Assembly (NCBI GenBank): GCA_000227525.2
Contig: AGIG01000027.1
Location: 62,001 to 126,000 of the forward strand
DNA: 64,000 nucleotides
Direction of reading: 5' to 3'
Origin: a gamma proteobacterium HIMB30
Lineage (GTDB): Bacteria > Pseudomonadota > Gammaproteobacteria > Pseudomonadales > Litorivicinaceae
Shown here: one piece after another, positions 47,248-56,511 of the stretch
Layout of the letters: the number at the start of each line of letters is the position of its first letter
Position numbering within the stretch: the first letter of the stretch is position 1
The notes under the pieces: model-generated
Databases searched by the model: none
The model's input: the letters and a program-made list of their open reading frames with translations, nothing else
Told to the model about the DNA's origin: nothing
Position numbers and translations under genes: made by a program

Positions 47248-48518
47248 GATTGCCGGAGGCCCATGCCTACTTCATCTATCGACTTATTCCTCAGTTTCTT
47301 GGTTTAGCGTCATATATCCTTATTTTGACGACATTGAATCCATCAGAATTTGGGATGTATGCTTCGATACTCACATTTACCGGTTTTTATAAAGCAATAT
47401 TCACTGATTGGACAAAGTATTATCGAATGTTACTAGGGAAATCGACATTCCTAACTAGTGAGGAGAAATATCCTCCTATTATCTTGATATTCACATTGCC
47501 CGTTATATTTATTATTCCGATATTTTTTTTGCGCTGGGCAAGCGAAGAGTCTCATCATCTATTGATGATTTTTTTATTGATATCAAGTCGTTCCATATTC
47601 GAATACCATTTTTCTTGTTTAAATGCCGTCGAGAATAGAAAAAGAGCACTGAGTCTACTCTATCTAAGATCGGCGATTTTCGTTTTTAGCGCGATTTGGG
47701 GATTTTTTACAGAACAGGATTTCGAGTTTTTCATTTTTGCTGAAACCTTTTCGTTTTGCCTTGTTATTCTTCTTTTCCGAATAAAAATTTTGCAGAATCT
47801 ATCTAATCTTAAAATTGATTTTGTTAAGGAATTTTCTTATGGTTTTATTTTAAGTTTCATTAATGCCCTCCCTGTAATGCTATCACTTATCGATAAGTTT
47901 ATTTTACGATATGAGTTTGGTATGACGGCCGTTGGCATTTATTCTGCGAAGGTTGATTTGATTGTGAGAGTGTTAAGCTTTCCAGGCTTAATAGCCTATT
48001 CTTTTTACTTTTCTGCTGTATCTGCCATTAATTCCTCGCAAGAATTTAAAAGCGCTCTGTTATTGAGGTATTGTCAATTTATTTTATGCTCCCTTGGATT
48101 AATTATATTTATTTTTTTCGTATTTTTCCCCGATATATTGGCATTATTTTTAAATTTCGAAAATTATAAATTTACCCGATCTGTGATTTTTTGGGGCCTG
48201 GTGGTTACTTTGCTTTTGATATATAGAATCTATTTCTTAGATGCAGTTCTTTCGTTCTTGGAAGGTAATAGATTTCTTATTTTTTCTAGTCTTTTTCTAA
48301 TTTTTGCTAAAGTTGTTTTGAGTATTATTTTAGTTAAATTTTTTGGGATACTTGGTGTTTTATATGGTTCTGGGATTGCGCTTTCGATCGGTATTATTTT
48401 TGGTCTAGTTAAGATATCGCGGCACGAGGAGTTTAGGAGAGCTGCTTGGTTTTCATCGCTGGCCCTTGGTATCATGATACCCGTATTTATGGTTTGCTTT
48501 TTCGCTCTGGAGGGCTGA
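47244..48518 (+). CDS. wzx: Wzx-type polysaccharide flippase
   Basis: A 424-residue, extremely hydrophobic protein with about 12 membrane segments, of the MOP/PST superfamily. YRLIPQFLGLASYIL near the start and GVLYGSGIALSIGIIFG near the end are typical of Wzx-like proteins. It should move the undecaprenyl-linked repeat unit across the inner membrane. The DNA is markedly A/T-rich, as is common for wzx. The next gene begins 1 bp after its stop. Confidence 0.8.
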   Translation: MRLPEAHAYFIYRLIPQFLGLASYILILTTLNPSEFGMYASILTFTGFYKAIFTDWTKYYRMLLGKSTFLTSEEKYPPIILIFTLPVIFIIPIFFLRWASEESHHLLMIFLLISSRSIFEYHFSCLNAVENRKRALSLLYLRSAIFVFSAIWGFFTEQDFEFFIFAETFSFCLVILLFRIKILQNLSNLKIDFVKEFSYGFILSFINALPVMLSLIDKFILRYEFGMTAVGIYSAKVDLIVRVLSFPGLIAYSFYFSAVSAINSSQEFKSALLLRYCQFILCSLGLIIFIFFVFFPDILALFLNFENYKFTRSVIFWGLVVTLLLIYRIYFLDAVLSFLEGNRFLIFSSLFLIFAKVVLSIILVKFFGILGVLYGSGIALSIGIIFGLVKISRHEEFRRAAWFSSLALGIMIPVFMVCFFALEG

Positions 48519-48519
48519 T

Positions 48520-49410
48520 TTGAACTGCTGTTGTTGCTTGTGCGACATGAAGATTGAAAAGGCTCGTCATTGGTTGTGTTACACCTGTCGTGAGTGCGGG
48601 TATGAATCTTATGCCATTCCTGATGCGACCGTTTCGAAGTCAATATACGAGGAGAGTAATAAATACGACTATTATTACGCTGGTAAGCCACCTTTTATGT
48701 GGTATCACCGAATCGGCTTAGCGCATATTTTGCACTTAGAAAAATCTGAGAGTTTTCGAGTTTTAGATTTTGGGTGCTTTGATGGATTCTTTGTTAAAAG
48801 ACTCGTAGATGAGGGAGTTAATGCATTTGGAGTTGACTGGAACAGAGTTGCGATCGGGAAAGGCATTGAGAAGTTTGGCATGCGCGATCGCCTGTTTACC
48901 GAATTACCTGAGGCTAAGTTTAACGTTATTACAGCGTTTGAGGTAGTCGAGCATCTCGAAAGTCCTAAAGAGTTTTTCCGTTTACTGGCAAATAGTTTAT
49001 CTGAAGGAGGTATCTGTGTTATTTCATGCCCCTCGTCTAGCTCTCTCTATCGTCCCAAGACTGATTTCCCTCCGCATCATCTGAGCAGATTCACCCCTAA
49101 GTCTCTTAGGGCGCTTTGCGCTCTCGAGGGTTATGATGTGATTGAGCATAGGGAAGAAATGTCTATCGTTCAGTTAACGAGGAATTGGATCGGAGATTTG
49201 GTGTTGTCGAGGGGTCTTGATGTTGATAAAAAAACGCTTCCACGATCACCTGTAGGAGATTTCTATGGATTTAACGTGCGATCGACACTCGAGAGTGTCG
49301 CAACTGCGTTACGCTTTATCGCATTACCAGTGGATAAAGCGCTGCATCTCCTGGGATATAGATACATCGGACAGGTTATAGTGATAAAAAAACAACTGGG
49401 ACATCCGTGA
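48520..49410 (+). CDS. SAM-dependent methyltransferase with zinc-ribbon-like N-terminus
   Basis: A 296-residue protein. The first 30 residues carry paired Cys (CCLCDMK, CYTCRECGY) like a small zinc ribbon. VLDFGCFDGFFVKRL is SAM motif I, ITAFEVVEHLESPKEF motif II and LSEGGICVISCPS the post-motif strand. This is a class I fold (Methyltransf_23-like). TTG start with AGGGC upstream. It probably methylates a sugar or substituent of the glycan. Confidence 0.8.
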   Translation: MNCCCCLCDMKIEKARHWLCYTCRECGYESYAIPDATVSKSIYEESNKYDYYYAGKPPFMWYHRIGLAHILHLEKSESFRVLDFGCFDGFFVKRLVDEGVNAFGVDWNRVAIGKGIEKFGMRDRLFTELPEAKFNVITAFEVVEHLESPKEFFRLLANSLSEGGICVISCPSSSSLYRPKTDFPPHHLSRFTPKSLRALCALEGYDVIEHREEMSIVQLTRNWIGDLVLSRGLDVDKKTLPRSPVGDFYGFNVRSTLESVATALRFIALPVDKALHLLGYRYIGQVIVIKKQLGHP

Positions 49411-50507
49411 GAAGACCAAATTGCAACGCTTTGCAGGTAGCGATAATCGGATGCGCGGGAATTCCCGCCAGATACGGCGGTTTCGAGACGTTAGCAGAGC
49501 AATTAACACTAGGAGATCACCTCGACGTTCATTACGTTGTATATTGCAGTGCAGTGGACGATACAAGTGACATCTATGAGGGCAATGCGCATCGCATTCA
49601 TATCAATCTTCGTGCTAATGGTCTGAGTTCTATTTTGTATGATGTGATTTCTCTCGTAATTTCCGCCTATCGTCGGTACGACGTAGTTTTAGTTTTGGGT
49701 GTTTCGGGCGCGTTTTTTTTCCCAATATTTAAGTTGCTATCAAAAGGTAAATTATTGGTAAATTTGGATGGTAATGAGTCAAAAAGAGGTAAATGGGGCC
49801 GTTTCGCTAAGGCTTTTCTAAGACTGAATGAATATCTAGCTATTAAGTTTGCAGATCAAATTATAATCGATAACGTAGCGTTACAACGCGATTTCCAATT
49901 CGGAAAAAAAAAGCCGGCGGTTATTGCCTATGGCGGTGATCAAAGTATAACCATTCGCAAAGATAGGCCTTCAGTTGGGGATTTCAGGTATATTCAAGTC
50001 CAATATGGATTATCGATTTCGCGAATCGAACCAGAAAATAACGTTGAGCTTATATTATCGGCAGCAAAATCGCTTATTGGAAAAAAATTTATCTATATTG
50101 GAAATTGGTCGCGATCCGACTATGGGATTACTCTAAAAAAACAGTATTCTGACAGTGATTCGTTGATATTACTGGAAGCGCAATATGATCAAAATTTTAT
50201 CTACGACTTGAGAAGCCATGCTTCATTTTACGTGCATGGGCATTCAGTTGGAGGAACCAATCCGACGCTAGTTGAACAGATGTTTTTTGATTGCCCTATT
50301 TTTATTTTTGATTGTGCTTATAACATTGTGTCGACTAATGGTATATGTCCAACTTTTAAGTGTTATGACGAACTTATAAAGCTCATGGATGGTTGCGCTG
50401 AATTTCACGACCGGATTCCCTTTGTAAAGAAATATGCAGAAATAAATTATAAGTGGGAGGCTATTTCGTTAAAGTATCTCGACTTGTTTAGGAATAGTGT
50501 GAGGTGA
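49407..50507 (+). CDS. Rhamnosyltransferase-like GT4 (DUF1972 N-terminus)
   Basis: A 366-residue GT-B protein. GCAGIPARYGGFETLAEQL is the DUF1972 hallmark, found in WchF/Cps-type rhamnosyl- and glucosyltransferases. GKLLVNLDGNESKRGKWG and, later, YVHGHSVGGTNPTLVEQM complete the donor site. GTG start overlapping the previous stop. An RmlACD set downstream makes dTDP-rhamnose a plausible donor, by inference. Confidence 0.82.
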   Translation: MRRPNCNALQVAIIGCAGIPARYGGFETLAEQLTLGDHLDVHYVVYCSAVDDTSDIYEGNAHRIHINLRANGLSSILYDVISLVISAYRRYDVVLVLGVSGAFFFPIFKLLSKGKLLVNLDGNESKRGKWGRFAKAFLRLNEYLAIKFADQIIIDNVALQRDFQFGKKKPAVIAYGGDQSITIRKDRPSVGDFRYIQVQYGLSISRIEPENNVELILSAAKSLIGKKFIYIGNWSRSDYGITLKKQYSDSDSLILLEAQYDQNFIYDLRSHASFYVHGHSVGGTNPTLVEQMFFDCPIFIFDCAYNIVSTNGICPTFKCYDELIKLMDGCAEFHDRIPFVKKYAEINYKWEAISLKYLDLFRNSVR

Positions 50508-51769
50508 AACCTTTTCCTACAATCTCGATATCTCAGTTTTGTTTCTGTTTGCTCCTGCTCGATTTTCTATTTTTGACTCGGATGTACGCGCTCTCTAATC
50601 TAGTTGAGCTGATTCTATTTTTGTTTTTTTTGCTTCATCCAGAGATGCGAAAGGCTGGTTTGAGGGCTCTTCGTCACCCGGTCGTAAAGATTCTTGCCGC
50701 AACGTCAGGATGGTTTCTGCTTTCATCGCTCTGGTCTGAATCGGGTCTCTTCGAGGGGCTGGTCGATTGGGTGAGTTGGAGAAAACTATTTTTGGTACCC
50801 ATCGGAGTCGCCTTATTGGATAGTAAGAAACGTGTATATTTAGCGTTAGGCGCGTTCTTGTCTGTATGTGTTTTCTATTTGTTACTCTCGATTTTCGCCT
50901 TGACTCAACCCTCTGGAGAGCTTTGGTCGCGGAATTATGGTTCGATAATGCAAAATGACAACGTCCAAGGAATGGCTTTTTGCGTGTCTGGATTGTTTTT
51001 GGTTGTTGCAAGTGTGGCTCATAAAAACCTTTCAATTTTTTGTCGTCTTGGTGAATTTTTGATAGGAGCGTGCTTGCTAATGTGGGTCGTCATGGTAGGT
51101 GAATCGAAATCCGGATATGTAGCATTTTTTTCGGGTGTATCAGCGCTGTGCTATTGTTTCATTTTGGCTAGAGGAGAGACTTTTAATTTGTCAATTCCGA
51201 GGGCAGCTGTTGTTTTTGCAACGATTACTGCGGTTGTTGTGCTTATTCTTGGGATTTCTCCGGTTGCTCTTTATCAACTCACGTCTGGTGTTCAGCAGAT
51301 AATAGAAGGGACGGATTGCGTCAATACTGCAGCGTCCTCTGGGTCTATTCGGACCGTCATGTGGATTCACACGCTTGAAATTTTTATTGAAAACTTTCTT
51401 TTTGGCACTGGTGCTGGTGGATTTGAAAAAGCTTATATCGATATCGTTGCATCAGAAGGTTATCCAGAAGGACATTGGTGTGGTACAGCGACAGATGATC
51501 CCCATCAACAATATCTTCATATCGGTAGTGAATACGGATTGATCGGTCTGCTTTTATATCTAGGATACCTGCTAAGTTTGTGGATGCTTCCGATTTCCGA
51601 CCCAAGTATCCGGTGTCTTCGATATCACCTGTTGCTCACCATTATATTGGTGGGATTCTTTAATGGTGTATTCGGTGGCTCGGTTTTTGGTCGTATTTTC
51701 GCGCTCTTGACATCAGTGATTATCAGTTGGTCAGAGATCGAGAAGACAGGGCGACGCAGTTTGGCATGA
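50504..51769 (+). CDS. O-antigen polymerase/ligase-family membrane protein (Wzy/WaaL)
   Basis: A 421-residue protein with about 11 hydrophobic segments and one large periplasmic loop. The Wzy_C-type motif (FGTGAGGFEKAY, then DDPHQQYLHIGSEYGLIGLL) lies about residues 300-350. It may polymerise repeat units or ligate glycan to lipid A-core; within a wzx-containing operon a Wzy role is preferred. GTG start and ATGA overlap with the next gene. Confidence 0.8.
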   Translation: MKPFPTISISQFCFCLLLLDFLFLTRMYALSNLVELILFLFFLLHPEMRKAGLRALRHPVVKILAATSGWFLLSSLWSESGLFEGLVDWVSWRKLFLVPIGVALLDSKKRVYLALGAFLSVCVFYLLLSIFALTQPSGELWSRNYGSIMQNDNVQGMAFCVSGLFLVVASVAHKNLSIFCRLGEFLIGACLLMWVVMVGESKSGYVAFFSGVSALCYCFILARGETFNLSIPRAAVVFATITAVVVLILGISPVALYQLTSGVQQIIEGTDCVNTAASSGSIRTVMWIHTLEIFIENFLFGTGAGGFEKAYIDIVASEGYPEGHWCGTATDDPHQQYLHIGSEYGLIGLLLYLGYLLSLWMLPISDPSIRCLRYHLLLTIILVGFFNGVFGGSVFGRIFALLTSVIISWSEIEKTGRRSLA

Positions 51770-52548
51770 ATAGCAAAGCGCCAACTATTTTCGTATTAGC
51801 ATCATTGCTAGACGTTTGTGTAGTCTTCGGACTGTTGCTTAATCCCGGTGGCGATCAAGCCACTTACATTAATAGAATCAATCTGTATTTCAGTATCTAC
51901 GATGGTTCTACGATAGCGACAGTCGTTGTATATGGCTTTTTGAATTGTTACTTCAACTTTCTGTGTCTTTCAAGATGCGATAGCTTGAATCGAGCTTACC
52001 TTTTTATTTGTTTTAGTCATATCTTTCCAATTATTGGCCTGAGATATGTATTTCTAGAACAATTTTTAGCAATGATTTTGTTCTTACAATTTATGAGTAG
52101 TAGGGACGGACTAAGGAGTCGATACTTGTTGTGCTGTGGATTGGGTTCGTTCATTCATCCTACCATAGCCGCCTGCGTACTATTATTGGTACCGATGACG
52201 AAGGTTGTTCGAGTTTGTGCGTTTTTGTTTGGCTTGATTTCTTTATTTTACTATTCGGAGATTAGATTATTTTTCGTTAACATTTTAGGTTGGAACGAGT
52301 TTGTTCGAGATTATGATCTCTTTTTTTTAGGATTAGAGGGATTAGTTCTTGTTTCACCGCTTATCATAGGATGCGTTGGAAATCCTCTTATCCACCATTT
52401 GTTCAGATCGTTGGTTCTTACTAATTTTCTTCTTTGGGTGCCTTATTTTGATAGACTATTTGTTGTACTTTGGGCGGTCGCAATGGCTACTATTACGATG
52501 GGATTGAGTGTGAAGTCAGAGCAAGCGCCTGCTCATATGTATAGATAA
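51766..52548 (+). CDS. EpsG/Wzy-like multi-pass membrane protein
   Basis: A 260-residue hydrophobic protein with about seven segments. Early NPGGDQATYINRI resembles the D-x3-Y motif region of EpsG-type polymerases, and FIHPTIAACVLL fits their H-x-S/T motif. It is short for the family and the call is tentative. Its last 56 bp overlap the convergent glycosyltransferase gene. It is the last plus-strand gene of the long operon. Confidence 0.55.
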   Translation: MNSKAPTIFVLASLLDVCVVFGLLLNPGGDQATYINRINLYFSIYDGSTIATVVVYGFLNCYFNFLCLSRCDSLNRAYLFICFSHIFPIIGLRYVFLEQFLAMILFLQFMSSRDGLRSRYLLCCGLGSFIHPTIAACVLLLVPMTKVVRVCAFLFGLISLFYYSEIRLFFVNILGWNEFVRDYDLFFLGLEGLVLVSPLIIGCVGNPLIHHLFRSLVLTNFLLWVPYFDRLFVVLWAVAMATITMGLSVKSEQAPAHMYR

Positions 52549-53596
52549 CATCATCGATATTGAAATTTCGGAGGCAATATTCATAAGCAATATTTCCCCT
52601 CGTTTGAAACTGTTTAACAGGTGTTTCATTGATTATGTTTATTACTTCTGTAAGATCCTTAGCTATATAACCACAGCCTCTTCTAACATGTAATTCAAAA
52701 GTTTTATTGTGGTAGCTTATCACTGGTTTCGCATTAGCAGCCGCTTCGAGTAACAGCTTTGGTGTTCCCTCATTATAAGTCGAAAGTAATAAAATTGCAT
52801 CGCACTCAGTTATCCACGCTTCGGGGTTGGCGGTGGTTGGTACGAAGCGTATATTGGCCTCATTTGTGAGACCTGCGCGCAAAGATTGTTCTAGAGCTTC
52901 CGTTTGTACCCCTATTCTTAAAAAATCTACGTTTGGCAGTTTATTCACTATGCTGTAGAAGTCTTGTATTCCTTTTTCGATTATCGGTCTTGAGAAAAAT
53001 CCAATTGTTTTTGTTTTTGTTTTTGTTTTTTTGTTTACACACACCGCTACTCGCGATGGTATTTTTACGCCAGAGCCGTTTGACATTAAAAATTTAGCAT
53101 GTTTGATGTGGGTTTTAAGATATCGATAGTCTCTTACATTTTGCGCGATTATTGGAGTTCCAGGTTTGATTGAAAAATTTAAGAACGCCATCAAAAGTCG
53201 TCTACGAAGTAAAAATTTTTTAGAAAAAAGTTTCCCAAGACCGGTGAAGGTCAATACTGGTCTTCTGCGTGAGGGGAGCAATATTATGAGCGTGGCAAAA
53301 ATAGCGGAAAGCGTGAAGACATGTACGATGTCACTTTTTAAGATAGCAGATAAAGCATTAGGTAATTGTGCTAAGCGTGAGCTCAATACGATGTTTTCGG
53401 TATACCAAAGACGCTGGTTTAAAATTTCGTCGGGCCAAGAGTTTGAAAACGAGACAGTGGTGACATTGTATTTTTGGGATATCTTTTGAATGTAGAGTTC
53501 CCTAAAATGTAGGGTTGCGGATGCGTCGTTACACACCACTACCAGCGATTTATTTTCATCGCGGCAAGTAATTTTTGCTTTAAGGATTTCGTTCAT
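52493..53596 (-). CDS. Glycosyltransferase family 4
   Basis: A 367-residue GT-B protein. FTGLGKLFSKKF near residue 118, NGSGVKIPSR, IGFFSRPIIEKGIQDFYSI and STYNEGTPKLLLEAAANAKPVI (donor-site E-x7-E) are typical. Residues near 190 form a K-T repeat encoded by GTTTTT hexamers (about 53010-53030). The start ATG shares bases with the start of the divergent aminotransferase (CATG at 53594-53597). Confidence 0.82.
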   Translation of the reverse strand: MNEILKAKITCRDENKSLVVVCNDASATLHFRELYIQKISQKYNVTTVSFSNSWPDEILNQRLWYTENIVLSSRLAQLPNALSAILKSDIVHVFTLSAIFATLIILLPSRRRPVLTFTGLGKLFSKKFLLRRRLLMAFLNFSIKPGTPIIAQNVRDYRYLKTHIKHAKFLMSNGSGVKIPSRVAVCVNKKTKTKTKTIGFFSRPIIEKGIQDFYSIVNKLPNVDFLRIGVQTEALEQSLRAGLTNEANIRFVPTTANPEAWITECDAILLLSTYNEGTPKLLLEAAANAKPVISYHNKTFELHVRRGCGYIAKDLTEVINIINETPVKQFQTRGNIAYEYCLRNFNIDDVIYTYEQALALTSHSIPS

Positions 53597-54821
53597 GGTT
53601 ACTAGTAAATGGCCCCGTTTTTCGGTTCAAGAGGTGAATGAGGTTAATCGGGTTTTACTCTCAGGGGAAGTAAATGCGTGGACTGGCACTTCTGTTGATG
53701 AGTTTGAGAGGAATTGGTCTGATTCCTTTGGCTTCGAGTATTCTGCGGCTTTTAGCAACGGGACCATTGCGCTCGAGGCTGCAATGTTTGCTCTAAAAAT
53801 CGGGAGCATAAATGGTGGGCATGCGACTGACGAAGTATTGGTTCCATGTCGCAGTTTTGTCGGTACCGTATTACCCATAGTGAGAGCTGGCGCTATTCCA
53901 GTGTTCTGTGACATTGAACCTTTTTCTTTGAATCTGTGTCCGGACTCAGTATTAAAAAATCTGACTCCAAATTCTCGTGCGATCATGGTTGTCCACATTG
54001 CTGGCATCTCGGCTCTCGTTAGCAAGCTTAAAGAAATTGCCGATCTAAAAGGTCTCGCCTTAATTGAAGATTGTTCACAGGCTCATGGTGCGAAAATCAA
54101 CGAAACAAATCTAGGTAGGTTTGGTGATGTGAGCTGTTGGTCTTTTTGTCAGGATAAGATTATGACAACGGCAGGCGAAGGTGGAATGGTCTCGTGCAAG
54201 GATGAAGATCTATCTGAAAGGGTCCGGTCATTCCGAGATCACGGCAAGAATTTTCGGATATTAGATCAAGACTTGAAACAGCGATTTCCCTCGAGCTTTC
54301 CCTTAATCCATCATTTCGCTGGTACGAACGGACGCATGACTTGCATTCAAGCAGTAGTCGGAAGTAGCCAACTCCAAAACCTATACGAAATGCTAAGGCT
54401 GAGAAAAATCAATGCCATGTTGATGACCGAAAAGTTAATGTCTAGCCCATACTTTGAGGAATATTTTACGATTCCTCTCCCAGTGGTGCAGGATTATGAA
54501 GGCGTCTATTCGGGTCAAATTTCTTATTACAAGTACTACATAATCTTAAACAAGGTCTCTACGAACGGTTTATGTCAGAGACAGTTTGTAATGAGGGCGC
54601 TAGATAAACTTGGGGTTCCTGTACAGTTCGGTTCATGTTGTGAACTTCACAAAGAAAAGGCTTTCAGTCATTTAGTGTGCGATAGGCAATTTAGTAATGC
54701 GGAATATTATGGCGAGCGTCTAATTATGGTTTTGATTGATCACACTCTCACCCGAGAAGATATACTATATCAAGCCGATTCTTTTATTTCGGCGATTCGT
54801 CAGTATGCGGAATCGCTATAA
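53595..54821 (+). CDS. DegT/DnrJ/EryC1 sugar aminotransferase
   Basis: A 408-residue PLP enzyme that aminates a keto-sugar nucleotide. Seen: NGTIALEAAMFAL, VLVPCRSFVGTVLPIVRAGA, IEDCSQAHGA (D159 binds the PLP ring nitrogen), CWSFCQDKIMTTAGEGG (K188 forms the Schiff base). It could fill the missing LegC step, but lies 24 kb from the LegB-like gene and has no clear LegC signature. It is divergent from the GT4 gene with overlapping start codons. Confidence 0.85.
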   Translation: MVTSKWPRFSVQEVNEVNRVLLSGEVNAWTGTSVDEFERNWSDSFGFEYSAAFSNGTIALEAAMFALKIGSINGGHATDEVLVPCRSFVGTVLPIVRAGAIPVFCDIEPFSLNLCPDSVLKNLTPNSRAIMVVHIAGISALVSKLKEIADLKGLALIEDCSQAHGAKINETNLGRFGDVSCWSFCQDKIMTTAGEGGMVSCKDEDLSERVRSFRDHGKNFRILDQDLKQRFPSSFPLIHHFAGTNGRMTCIQAVVGSSQLQNLYEMLRLRKINAMLMTEKLMSSPYFEEYFTIPLPVVQDYEGVYSGQISYYKYYIILNKVSTNGLCQRQFVMRALDKLGVPVQFGSCCELHKEKAFSHLVCDRQFSNAEYYGERLIMVLIDHTLTREDILYQADSFISAIRQYAESL

Positions 54822-55274
54822 GGTTTTCGGCGATAGCGCTCGGGTTGCGCAAACAACAAATACTACGAGTAATGCTAGGAGCAACAAGCGTTTTAAGGTG
54901 GTCCACGGTCGTTCTTGGTAAAGTACCGGTTGGTCGACAATTGTTATCATTGATCTTAGGGGTGGTCTTGAAAAAGTGCTATCGTCAATGTCGAATATAA
55001 ATTTTATTAAAGCGTGCATTTTGGATGGGTCTTGGTGCAGACGCGTCGTAGTATTTATTTGGATTTCATGCCCTACCACTTTGCATGAGGACCGGTTTAC
55101 GTAATCGGTAATTCGGCGGCATATCCTTTTACTTAGTTCGTATACTTGTGAAGAACGAAGCGTTTCTGCTGGGTGAATCATAACTGTATAGCTGTAGATC
55201 CGGAGTGGTTTCTCGGGGCTAAGCACTGTTTGCGAAACTAATATTAGTAATAAATAGGCGAACACGTGGCGCAT
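54816..55274 (-). CDS. Hypothetical membrane protein, possibly short Wzz-like
   Basis: A 152-residue protein with an N-terminal hydrophobic segment (HVFAYLLLILVSQTVLS) and a C-terminal transmembrane segment (LKRLLLLALLVVFVVCA) preceded by TIVDQPVLYQERPW. This arrangement recalls the end of Wzz chain-length regulators (...VDxAxxPxxPxxPKR + helix), but the protein is about half their length. It overlaps the aminotransferase end by 6 bp. It could also be an unrelated exported protein or a chance frame. Confidence 0.4.
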   Translation of the reverse strand: MRHVFAYLLLILVSQTVLSPEKPLRIYSYTVMIHPAETLRSSQVYELSKRICRRITDYVNRSSCKVVGHEIQINTTTRLHQDPSKMHALIKFIFDIDDSTFSRPPLRSMITIVDQPVLYQERPWTTLKRLLLLALLVVFVVCATRALSPKTL

Positions 55275-55431
55275 GATTTCTGGATTTTATAGGTTGAAAT
55301 AGTTTAACAAATGGTCTTACAATATTTGGGGACAGCGGATATCCCTCGAATTACGGCTTACTCTCCGCACAGAGCGTACAGAATGCGTACTCAACGTAGC
55401 CGTGTCAATTTTTCTTTCTCAGCGAGTTACG

Positions 55432-56511
55432 ATGCTAGCGGGCTTGTCTGAAATATTGTCGATTGCGCTGCCTGTAGGGTTCGGGCTCCTGACGCTTTTC
55501 CTTATAGCATTTTTGACTCCTATTGCTGCAAGACTCAAGCTAATTGATGCTCCGAGCGAGCGAAAGCATCATGGGGCGCTGGTTCCGACGGTCGGTGGAA
55601 TCGCCATTTATACAACTTTAATAGTTGCCAACCTGTACTTTGACCTACCTGAGAAAGTGAGCTGGTTAATTTATTCGGGGGGAATCTTGGTCATTTTGGG
55701 TGGATTAGACGACGCGTTCAGCCTCGGCGTGCGTTTTCGCTTGATCGTTCAGATCGGTGCTACGTGCGTAATGATGTATGGGACTGGCCTTTGGATTACG
55801 TCTATAGGCATCACTTCGGATACTCTCGCTCCTGTTCTCATGGTACTGGGCCCCCCATTCACCATTTTTTGCGTGGTTGGCCTCGTAAATGCGTTGAATA
55901 TGATGGACGGAATAGATGGATTAGCCGCGGGGCAAACTTTAATCTCTATAGTTTTATTGATCACATTTGTATTTGTGCAGAATGGTGAAGTGTATCGGCT
56001 CGATTGGGTCATCTTGCTCTGTACATCGGTTTTCTCCTTTCTTATTGTGAATTTGTCACTCACACCTTTGCAAAAAGTTTTTCTTGGCGACGCGGGAAGT
56101 CTACTTCTTGGGTTTATACTAGCTTGGACATTGATATATTTTTCGCAGGCGCCTGTTGGGTTGGTTGATCCAGCCATCGTTTTATGGTGCGTGACTATTC
56201 CAGCCTTTGATGCCCTTTGCGTCGCTAGCTATCGACATAAAAATAGGATATCGCCATTTGAATCTGGACGACATCATTTACACCATATCTTTCTCGCGCA
56301 TGGACTCTCTTCAGTAGGAACTTTATTAGTTATATCGATTCTGTCTCTCACCTTTGGGTTTTTTGGTCTATTTTTAAGTTTGATCTTTTCAGATCTTGTG
56401 GTGGTGATTGCTTGGTTCATTTGCTTGTTCATCTACTTCTCTATCTTTTATCTGAGAAGGTTTGAGTTTAGCTCTGCGAATAAGAAAGCAGAATCAAAGC
56501 CAAAGTTGTAG
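55432..56511 (+). CDS. Undecaprenyl-phosphate sugar-1-phosphate transferase (WecA family)
   Basis: A 359-residue integral membrane enzyme with about 11 helices that starts lipid-linked glycan synthesis by moving a HexNAc-1-phosphate to undecaprenyl phosphate. Motifs: PSERKHHGALVPTVGG, LGGLDDAFSLGVRFR, NALNMMDGIDGLAAG, VFLGDAGSLLLGF and HHLHHIFL. ATG 55432 is preferred; GTG 55402 is in frame. It is the likely initiating enzyme for the locus. Confidence 0.9.
   Translation: MLAGLSEILSIALPVGFGLLTLFLIAFLTPIAARLKLIDAPSERKHHGALVPTVGGIAIYTTLIVANLYFDLPEKVSWLIYSGGILVILGGLDDAFSLGVRFRLIVQIGATCVMMYGTGLWITSIGITSDTLAPVLMVLGPPFTIFCVVGLVNALNMMDGIDGLAAGQTLISIVLLITFVFVQNGEVYRLDWVILLCTSVFSFLIVNLSLTPLQKVFLGDAGSLLLGFILAWTLIYFSQAPVGLVDPAIVLWCVTIPAFDALCVASYRHKNRISPFESGRHHLHHIFLAHGLSSVGTLLVISILSLTFGFFGLFLSLIFSDLVVVIAWFICLFIYFSIFYLRRFEFSSANKKAESKPKL

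Noticed and set aside
48230-48691. 153-codon minus-strand frame across wzx and the methyltransferase gene
   Set aside because: Antisense to two supported genes, low-complexity Ser/Arg/Asn-rich product.
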